Below, one piece after another: positions 56,734-64,000 of a stretch of 64,000 nt of DNA. A program made the position numbers and the translations under genes. The DNA is from Pegoplata infirma. Taxonomy: Eukaryota; Arthropoda; Insecta; Diptera; Anthomyiidae. The DNA is taken from the NCBI GenBank assembly GCA_963921195.1, contig OY992536.1, forward strand, positions 96,242,550 through 96,306,549, read 5' to 3'. Every line of letters begins with the position of its first letter. Position 1 is the stretch's first letter. Under the pieces are notes generated by a model. The model searched no databases, had not been told where the DNA came from, and was given only the letters and a program-made list of their open reading frames with translations.

Positions 56734-59700
56734 CACTGTGCTACAAATGAGCAAAAATAAAATATGCAGGGGTTCTCATATGAAAATTCGGGTTGGCTGG
56801 AGTCCATAGAGTACTGATATACTCATAGTTTTTCTGGATCACTTCGTTAAGTACGTTTTTTATTGGCAAATGTGTTGAAAAACGGCAATTCTTAAATTAC
56901 AACTTTAAAAAATTATTACTTTGTTAGTTTGCAACCGATTTTCGATTTTATAGATTTTTTTGAAAGGTATAAGTCCTAACTTTTAAACAAAACAAAAATA
57001 TTAAAAATCGATCAAGAATTGGCTGAGCTACGATCGTTTAAGTTAAAAAATCAAATTTTTTGAAAAATTTGTCATGTTCTTTATACTCTAAGTTGAAAGT
57101 GCATCATTAAACATTTTTTTTTTTATTTTTGTATAAAAGCATAGTAAAGTAGCTTTCCAAAACACCAAAAAACATAACAATCGGTTAAAAAATGAATGAG
57201 TTATGATAAGTTTCGTGATAGGACATTTTTAATTTTTTTCAGAAATGCTTGTCATTCAGGTATTATTCATAAATCTTATTGCTAGTAGTAATTTTATGTG
57301 CCTATGCATATAAACAAGAGATGGTAACATAATTAGATTTGTGCGTGATTGACACATGATCACAAGTGAGCGTGATTGAAAATCAATTTTACTCACGTCG
57401 TTGTGAGTGAGTGTCAGTGGAATAAAAAAGTGTGAGTGAAATAAAAAAAATTTCAGAACCCGTTCTGAAATTTTCCATTTGTTAAAAAAGTCAATTTATA
57501 AAAAATCCGGCCACATTTATTTTTTTTTTTTGTAAATTTTTTTTAAAGATTAGATGTTTGTCTAAGAGATGGCCACGTGAGTGAATTTTATCTTTCACTC
57601 AATCACGAGCATAATTTTTCTTCTAACACTCACTCACAATCACGTGTGTAAATTTAATACAACTCACACTCACGTACGCCGATGCAAGAGTCACTCACGC
57701 TAACGTTGACTCACACTCACGATATTCTTATTTATACTAAAAATAATTTCAAAAATCTTTCAAAATTTTCAGCAAAGTCTAAAATTTTACATTTGTTTTG
57801 ATTTTTTCGGGACGAAATCTGAAGTTAAGCTAAATTTTACATTTTTTTTGTTGCTTTTTTTGGAATGAAAGGAAATATTAAGAGAAAATAAATCACGCAA
57901 ACTCACGCAAAAAAATCAACTCACGCTCACTCTTTCACGCAATAATCTTTCTCACACTCACTCACAATCACGTGAGTAAAATTGAATTCAGTCACACTCA
58001 CGCTCTTATCTGCTCATGTTCCCATCTCTAGTTTGTCTATCCACACAAAAAAATTGAAATGTGTTTTTTCGTTATTTTCGAGAAATCGCATTTGAATTTT
58101 GAATTTCATGACAATTTGGTAATTTGCTTGGTTCAACGTAGCGTATGACTAATGCAAATATTAAATAGTCATTCGCTACGTTGAAACAAGAAAATACAAG
58201 CAAATTACAAAATTGTTATGAAAATTAATATTCAAATGCGATTTTCTGAAAAAACATATGTCTGAATTTATTTGTGTGGATAGACAAACATCTAAGCTTA
58301 AAGAAAAGTGGCCGGGTTTTTGATTAATTGATGCAAAAATTTCAGAACTAATTCTGAAAAAATTCAGAAAATCGCATTTGAATATTAATTTTCATAACAA
58401 TTTTGTAATTTGCTTGTATTTTCTTGTTTCAACGAAGTGAATGACTACTAAATATTTGCATTAGTCACACATTTCGTTGAACTAAGCAAATTACCAAATT
58501 GTCATGAAATTCAAAATTCAAATGCGATTTCTCGAAAATAACGAAAAAAACACATTACAATTTTTTTGTGTGGATAGACAAACTAGAGATGGGAACATGA
58601 GCAGATAAGAGCGTGAGTGTGACTGAATTCAATTTTACTCACACACAGAAAAATAAATTTCCAATCGAATTTTTCAGTTGTACCAACTCAATATTCAGTT
58701 GCTGCTACTATAAATATTTGGTTCAGACAACTGAATTTTGTGGTTGTAACGATTAAAAGCCAGTTATATCAACCGAATTCAGTTGTTACAACCAATTTTC
58801 AATTGTGACTTCCTATATGCAAATGTTTCAACCGAATTTTAGTTGTAACAACTGAATTTCAGTTGGATATTATTAAATTTGTTTTCTGTGTGCACGTGAT
58901 TGTGAGTGAGTGTGAGAAAGATTATTGCGTGAAAGAGTGAGCGTGAGTTGATTTTTTTGCGTGAGTTTGCGTGATTTATTTTCTCTTCATATTTCCTTTC
59001 ATTCCAAAAAAAGCAACAAAAAAAATGTAAAATTTTGCTTAACTTCAGATTTCGTCCCGAAAAAATCAAAACAAATGTAAAATTTTAGATTTTGCTAAAA
59101 ATTTTGAAAGATTTTTGAAATTATTATTAGTATAAATAAGAATATCGTGAGTGTGAGTCAACGTTAGCGTGAGTGACTCTTGCATCGGCGTACGTGAGTG
59201 TGAGTTGTATTAAATTTACACACGTGATTGTGAGTGAGTGTTAGAAGAAAAATTATGCTCTCTTAGACAAACGTCTAATCTTTAAAAAAAAATTTACAAA
59301 AAAAAACAAATGTGGCCGGATTTTTTATAAATTGACTTTTTTAAAAAATGGAAAATTTCAGAACGGGTTCTGAAATTTTTTTTATTTCACTCACACTTTT
59401 TTATTCCACTGACACTCACTCACAACGACGTGAGTAAAATAGATTTTCAATCACGCTCACTTGTGATCATGTGTCAATCACGCACAAATCTAATTATGTT
59501 ACCATCTCTTGTTTATATGCATAGGCACATAAAATTACTACTAGCAATAAGATTTATGAATAATACCTGAATTACAAGCATTTCTGAAAAAAATTAAAAA
59601 TGTCCTATCACAAAACTTAGCATAACTCATTCATTTTTTAACCGATTGTTATGTTTTTTGGTGTTTTAGAAAGCTACTTTACTCTACTTTTATACAAAAA

Positions 59701-60077
59701 TAAAAAAAAAATTGTTTAATGATGCACTTTCAACTTAGAGTATAAAGAACATGACAAATTTTTCAAAAAATTGGATTTTTTTTAACTTAAACGATCGTAG
59801 CTCAGCCAATCGATTTTTAATATTTTTGTTTTGTTTAAAAGGTAAGACTTATACCTTTCAAAAAAATCTATAAAATCGAAAATCGGTTGCAAACTAGCAA
59901 AGTAATAATTTTTTAAAGTTGTAATTTAACAATTCCCGTTTTTCGACACATTTGCCAATAAAAAACGTACTTAACGAAGTGATCCAGAAAAACTATGAGT
60001 ATATCAGTACTCTATGGACTCCAACCAACCCAAATTTTCATATGAGAACCCCTGCATATTTTTGGTGTAGCACAGTG
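56734..60077. mobile_element. 3.3-kb palindromic element with CACTGTGCTACA ends
   Basis: Inverted ends CACTGTGCTACA, with TTA on both sides (56731-56733, 60078-60080). The arms run almost the whole length (about 56734-58300 and 58310-60077) with high identity: cacttcgttaagtacgtttt, acgatcgtttaagtt/aacttaaacgatcgt, gagatggtaacataattaga and its partner. Each arm contains a GTGAGTGTGAGT-rich section. No coding potential. Three-base TTA duplication with CACTG ends suggests CACTA or Harbinger relatives, undecided. One arm contains a MITE absent from the other. Confidence 0.8.
58642..58892. mobile_element. 251-bp CACACAGAAAA MITE with CAGTTG(T) motifs
   Basis: Ends CACACAGAAAAATAAATTT and the complement of CACACAGAAAACAAATTT; CA at 58640-58641 and 58893-58894. 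The opposite arm of the surrounding palindrome (about 57960-57985) gives the exact empty site ttttactcacgtgattgtga. Internal motif TCAGTTGT/ACAACTGA occurs several times. Confidence 0.85.
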
Positions 60078-60445
60078 TTATTATCATCGCGAATCATCGA
60101 TTTTTGCATATTTTGATGAAAATGCATGTTTTTGCATATTTTGCTTAAACTACATATGTTCTTGCATATATTTTATTATTTATTAAAAAAAAATTTTTTG
60201 ATTATTTTTGTGAATTTTTTTTTTTTCATGAAAAATGTGCAAATCGGTTCATGCATTTTGATAAAAATAAATAAAAAAAATAATTTTTTTGTCAAAAAAT
60301 GTAAGCAAAAATTGCGCCATATAGTGGGAAAAATATATAAATACAGTTTTCATGGAGTAATTTCGCTCAAGGGCTGCATCAAAAAGACGGTAATGAGTGT
60401 TCCTAATTTATTTTTATTAAACTGCACTGACAATGAGATAAAAAA
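60078..60445. other. AT-rich DNA with ttgcatattt repeats
   Basis: gcatattttgatgaaaatgc, tttttgcatatttt and similar, related to atgcatatt-type sequence near 62010-62095 and 19360-19410. Possibly parts of an element interrupted by the 60446-61640 insertion. The open frame here is low-complexity. Confidence 0.4.
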
Positions 60446-61640
60446 CAAGTAAGAGTGTTAAATTCGGCTGTGCCGAATCTTTTATACCCTCCAACATGTA
60501 AAAAAAAAAAAATCAGGGGCGTTTTTTGGGAGGGGTCTTTGGCAGGGGCAGTGGGAAACATCCCCCCCCCCCGCTCCTCTCGAAAAAGTTTACTAATTTA
60601 TTTATTAAGCTTTTTGCACTAAAATTATACAATTTTATCATTATTTAAACTAGTTTTTTATATCCACGCTTTAAAAAGGGGGGCGAGTAAAAAAAAAAAC
60701 AAAAATTTTTAGTCCCCCCAGTCCTAGTGCAGTACTCTGAACTTCTTTTTGCATAAATTTGTTTCATTTGTTTAACAAATATATAAAAAAACATGTAAAA
60801 AAAAATTGTGTTTTTCAGAAGTTGGTTTAGTTCGTCAAGGAGGAACTTTTTTTCCCCTGGTCCGATTTTGCCCATTTACGAACTTAACCTGCCTAGGAAC
60901 ATAAGACATATTCGTGCCAAATTTCAGGAGGCTAGCTATTTTATTTTGGACTGCATCGTGCCATTTACAGACGGACGGACGGACGGACGGACATTCACAG
61001 AATGCTGATGATGGAAGGGTGGCATCTTCCGAAAGCTGTCGACATCTCCACTTAGCCTGTGTTGTCACTTGTTATACCCTCCAACCACAGTATGGGGGTA
61101 TACTCACTTTGTCATTCCGTGTGTAACGCATCGAAATATCAATCTAGGACCCCATAAAGTATATATATTATTGATCAGTGATCGATTCTAAGACATTCTA
61201 GCGATGTCCGTCCGTCCGTCCGTCCGTCCGTCTGTCCGTCTGTCCGTCTGTCCGTCTGTCCGTCTGTAGAAGACACGATACAGTCCAAAATAAAAGAGCT
61301 AGACTTCCGAAGTTTGGCACGAATATGTCTTATATTCCTAGGCAGGTTAAGTTCGGAAATGGGCAAAATCGGACCAAGGGCAAAAAAGTTCCCCCTTAGA
61401 GAACTAAACCAACCCAAGAAAAATCGCATTTTTTGCAGGGGTTTTTGTACTTTTGCTAAGCAAATGCAATATTCTTATCTCAAAAGAAGTTCAAAATCAC
61501 AAGGGGAATGTGCCCCCTAACGTCTCCCACCAGCCCCCCCCAAAAAAAAAGACGGCCCTGGATTTTTTTTATATTGTGTTTTTTTTACATTTTGGAGGGT
61601 ATAAAAGATTCGGCACAGCCGAATGTAACACTCTCACTTG
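60446..61640. mobile_element. CAAGTAAGAGTG foldback with GACG microsatellites
   Basis: Ends CAAGTAAGAGTGTTA...GGCTGTGCCGAATC and their complement. The inner arm (ctggtccgattttgcccatt...catattcgtgccaaatttca...gactgcatcgtg) pairs with 61265-61400 in inverse order, and the gggggtatactcactttgtc and accccataaagtatatatat blocks lie in the loop. I recall this family as very common in muscid and calliphorid flies. The inner arm segment occurs also at 25411-25500 and 48895-49150. Open frames in both strands are arm shadows. Confidence 0.75.
60971..61267. repeat. (GGAC)n and (GTCC)n microsatellites
   Basis: acggacggacggacggacgg at 60971-60992, and about 63 bp of tccg/tctg tetramers at 61205-61267, placed symmetrically in the two arms of the foldback. 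The longer right array has a tccgtctg higher-order period. Confidence 0.9.
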
Positions 61641-62289
61641 TTTTTTTTTCAGATTTTCTCATTGTACAACAATTATTATTTCTCAGAAATAATTAATATG
61701 GACTCAAACCGAACTAAATAAAAATTCAGTTAAAAAAAAATATATTTAAAAAAAAAAAAAAATTTCAAGCCAAAAAATATTAACAATTTTTGTTCATTTT
61801 ATTCGGAACTTTCCGATTTTCAAGTCAAAAAAGGAACCCAAAACCATTGTCCTACAGGTGCAATATTTTTGTGTGTTAATATCGACCCTAAAAGGCCACT
61901 TTCCCGACCCCTACGATTTCGAAATTCGAAAAAAAGCTAAACATGCTCCACTGAATTTTATGTTTTACGATTTTTTATGAATAAATTTTAAAATAAATAA
62001 ATTTTTAATGCATATTTTTTTAGTTTTTACTGCATATTTTTTAATTTTTGATACATATTTTCAGCGCTAAAAACGCGATTTTTAGTGCATGAACTTCTTT
62101 GCCCTGATAATGACAAAGACAAAAATATAGCACTAAAAATGTAGCACTAACAAGGAAGTTCTTTTCATGAGAGTCCAAAATGGTCTCGTATTGTTTTTAA
62201 TGTAACAATTTTAGCATTATTAACATATTTTAAAGGCTTGGATCAGTTAGCCATTGTTTATTTGTTTTTTACTATCAGGAAGATTACTA
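61641..62289. other. AT-rich DNA, continuation of the gcatatttt repeat
   Basis: Contains cgattttcaagtcaaaaaag and a run of atgcatattttttt motifs ending in aacgcgatttttagtgcatg (about 62069-62090). No ends or coding sequence supported. Confidence 0.35.
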
Positions 62290-62688
62290 CACTAAGAAAA
62301 TTATGTCATTAACTGTTTGTAGGTTATTTTAAAAATTAATCAGTAAAGTTATTTTAAAAGAAAAATCATTAATTTTATTAAGGACTTCATATTTTCTACT
62401 GTTTCTGTAGTTTAAAAAAAAATAATTTACTGTATTAAAAACGAATTTTCTGTTACATTTAATTTCGGCAGTTAAAAAATTTCTTCTATAGTTTTACTGT
62501 TTTTCAATACAAAATAACTGAATATTCACTAGTTTTTTAATGTTTTGGTTAGTCATTAAATTAACATTTAAAATTGAATGTATTGTGTCTTTATTTTAAA
62601 AGAAAAAACACTGGAATGGTTTTTAAATAAAAGTTCATTTGTTTTAAGTGAATATTCACTGGAATTTACCTACATAATTTTTTGAGTG
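62290..62688. mobile_element. CACTAAGAAAATTATGT MITE with TA duplication
   Basis: Ends CACTAAGAAAATTATGT and the complement of CACTCAAAAAATTATGT; TA at 62288-62289 and 62689-62690. Repeated ttactgt(t/a)tt and gttattttaaaa motifs inside. 62702-62930 then holds single ends of two further MITEs (cccagcaaaaactc at 62702; cactcaaaataaaactctg at 62762) without partners. Confidence 0.7.
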
Positions 62689-62931
62689 TATAGTTTGTAT
62701 ACCCAGCAAAAACTCAAAATTGCACAAAAATATTTCTTAAATTCACCAAATAGAATCAATACACTCAAAATAAAACTCTGTCAAAAACTTTTAGTAGATT
62801 TTTCTGCTAAAATGGATATTCTTACTAAAATTCCTGTTATTCAGTTTTAGAAAAAATAACAGACATTTCACCTCGTTTTTACTGATTCTGTTTACTGAAT
62901 ATCAAAATAGTTTTGAACATATTTTTAGTAG

Positions 62932-63310
62932 TGTCCGACCGAACAGTTCGGCCAAAAAACAACATTTAATAAAAAATTTGGTATTTGGAAGTACTTTTAA
63001 CAACTTTTTTTATATGGGGTAGAATTGTTGAGGCGATGGAAGACGATTCTGATTGTAAAATTTAAGAACGAGTTCGAAGTTAAGCCACAATTTCGAAGTT
63101 CGGTACCCGAACTTTTTTCAATTTGGCCGAACGTTCGGTTACCGAACATCTAAATTGGTGCTTAACTTCGTCCTCGCCATTAAATTTGAAAGTCAGAATA
63201 GTCTTCTATCGCCTAAACAAACAAACGGCCATCTGAAAAAGCTGTTAAAATGCTTGCAAATATTAATTTTTGGCCAATGCCATTTTTTGGCCGAACTGTT
63301 CTGTCGGACA
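62932..63310. mobile_element. TGTCCGACCGAACAGTTCGG foldback
   Basis: Ends TGTCCGACCGAACAGTTCGG and the complement of TGTCCGACAGAACAGTTCGG. Inner arms aagacgattctgattg...aagttaagccac pair with gtgcttaacttcgtcc...cagaatagtcttc. The loop holds ttcggtacccgaac and cgttcggttaccgaac palindromes. Better-preserved relative of 625-930. Target duplication unclear. Confidence 0.75.
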
Positions 63311-63592
63311 TTAATTTTTAGCAGATTATTTTTTAATTATACAGAAATAGTTTGCTGTCATTCTTTTTTCTAGAAAATTTTCTAAGTTTTCTTTTCAAAG
63401 TGTATTTTTTTTTATGCCATTAAAACGATATTTTTAGAGGTGCTTATTATATTGCTAATTTTACAGACAATTTTTATTTTTTTTAAGTTTAAATTAAAAA
63501 AAAAAAACTATCTAAGTTTTCTTGAAAACAAATTTTTGAAACACAAAAAATTTCTAGAAAATGTCTTAGCAGATTTCTCTGCCGTTTTGAAA
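63311..63592. other. AT-rich stretch
   Basis: Runs of T and A. No supported feature. The last nine bases before the next element (gttttgaaa) would be its target duplication if that family behaves as copies A and B do. Confidence 0.35.
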
Positions 63593-64000
63593 GGCACCAT
63601 GAAAAATGGCCCCAAATTTTTATATTGAGTACAACAACACGAAAATTTGGGGTCATTTTCCAGATTTTTTTGGGTAATTTTTCCTTTTTTAATTAGGGCC
63701 ATTTTTCATTAAAAATCACCCCAAAAATGTTGGCCCATTTTGTCATTTGGGGCCATTTTGCATAATGAAAAATGATCCAAAATTATAATTTTTTGAAATT
63801 TCATGCATTTTTTTAAGTTTCATAACCTCCATTCATAAGAACTTAGTCCAAAACAACTTCGGTATTAATACCTTTATTTTGCGAAGAGGGTGGGTTGAAT
63901 GCATGGAGTTAGTAATCCCTAATCCTGGCCGAAGGGCCGGGATTATCAAAGACTACTTAGTATAGTAGTTCACAATCAATATCTGTGTGCAATTTAATTT
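63593..64000. mobile_element. Related foldback element, copy C, cut by window end
   Basis: Begins GGCACCATGAAAAATGGCCC and has tandem-inverted aaatggcccca / tttggggtcatttt blocks to about 63780. Then comes the core of copies A and B in reverse orientation: acttagtccaaaacaacttc, gcgaagagggtgggttgaat, gcatggagttagtaatccct, and a GGCC-GAAG-GGCC hairpin (63925-63940). The arms differ in sequence from A and B while the core is shared. The right end is outside the window. Confidence 0.7.

Noticed and set aside
60808..61429. Overlapping frames on both strands with TDGRTDGR repeats
   Set aside because: Translations of the GACG microsatellite and the foldback arms.
1..64000. CRISPR arrays, rRNA, tRNA genes, bacterial operons
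   Set aside because: None seen. The repeats are not regularly spaced short units with unique spacers, and no cloverleaf-like sequence stood out by eye; a tRNA scan was not possible.

Overview
This is a gene-poor, AT-rich eukaryotic window made almost entirely of layered transposable elements. I find no host gene I can defend. The organism is most likely a fly, probably a calyptrate. The evidence is LOA/R1-like non-LTR retrotransposons with insect-type ORF1s, a Tc1/mariner-like transposase relic, a TC...CTAG Helitron, many MITEs, and a foldback family (60.4-61.6 kb, CAAGTAAGAGTG ends, GACG microsatellites) that I recall as abundant in house fly, stable fly and blow flies. The fly assignment is inference; the element structures below are read from the sequence.

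Layout. 0-1.5 kb: degenerate AT-rich DNA and an ACCGAAC foldback. 1.5-4.7 kb: two foldback elements of one family (GGTG ends, perfect 9-bp target duplications); the second is split by a 1.9-kb hAT-like element (8-bp duplication) that carries a minisatellite. 4.7-10.5 kb: a 280-bp hairpin, repeat fragments and a 2.9-kb CCCAAGCAG element. 10.5-19.26 kb: one foldback element holding a mariner, which holds a CCCA(C/G)GCAG element, which holds a Helitron (itself holding a Transib-like element) and a second hAT-like element (itself holding a small foldback). 19-29 kb: minisatellite arrays, an ORF1 fragment hit by two insertions, and dispersed repeats with MITEs.

29.36-34.5 kb: a full-length 5.1-kb non-LTR retrotransposon with a perfect 14-bp duplication and a CCTAA tail, but eight coding lesions. 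34.9-38.9 kb: two abutting foldback elements; one contains a 131-bp perfect palindrome with a TTA duplication. 39.4-50 kb: the 5' part of a second, diverged retrotransposon (ORF1/ORF2 join at ATGA), two broken relatives of the 29-kb element, a GC-richer fragment of another non-LTR element, and an RT/RNase H relic on the minus strand split by a 1-kb element with a 5-bp duplication. 51-56 kb: dispersed repeats, another non-LTR C-terminal relic and more MITEs. 56.7-60.1 kb: a 3.3-kb inverted repeat with a MITE in one arm only. 60.4-64 kb: the GACG-microsatellite foldback, further MITEs, and a third copy of the GGTG-type family running off the window end.

No coding region is intact; every recognisable protein belongs to a mobile element and carries stops, frameshifts or lost catalytic residues. 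The value of the window is its record of insertion order: several target duplications are checked against uninterrupted copies elsewhere in the window. No rRNA, tRNA, CRISPR array or endogenous virus was recognised.
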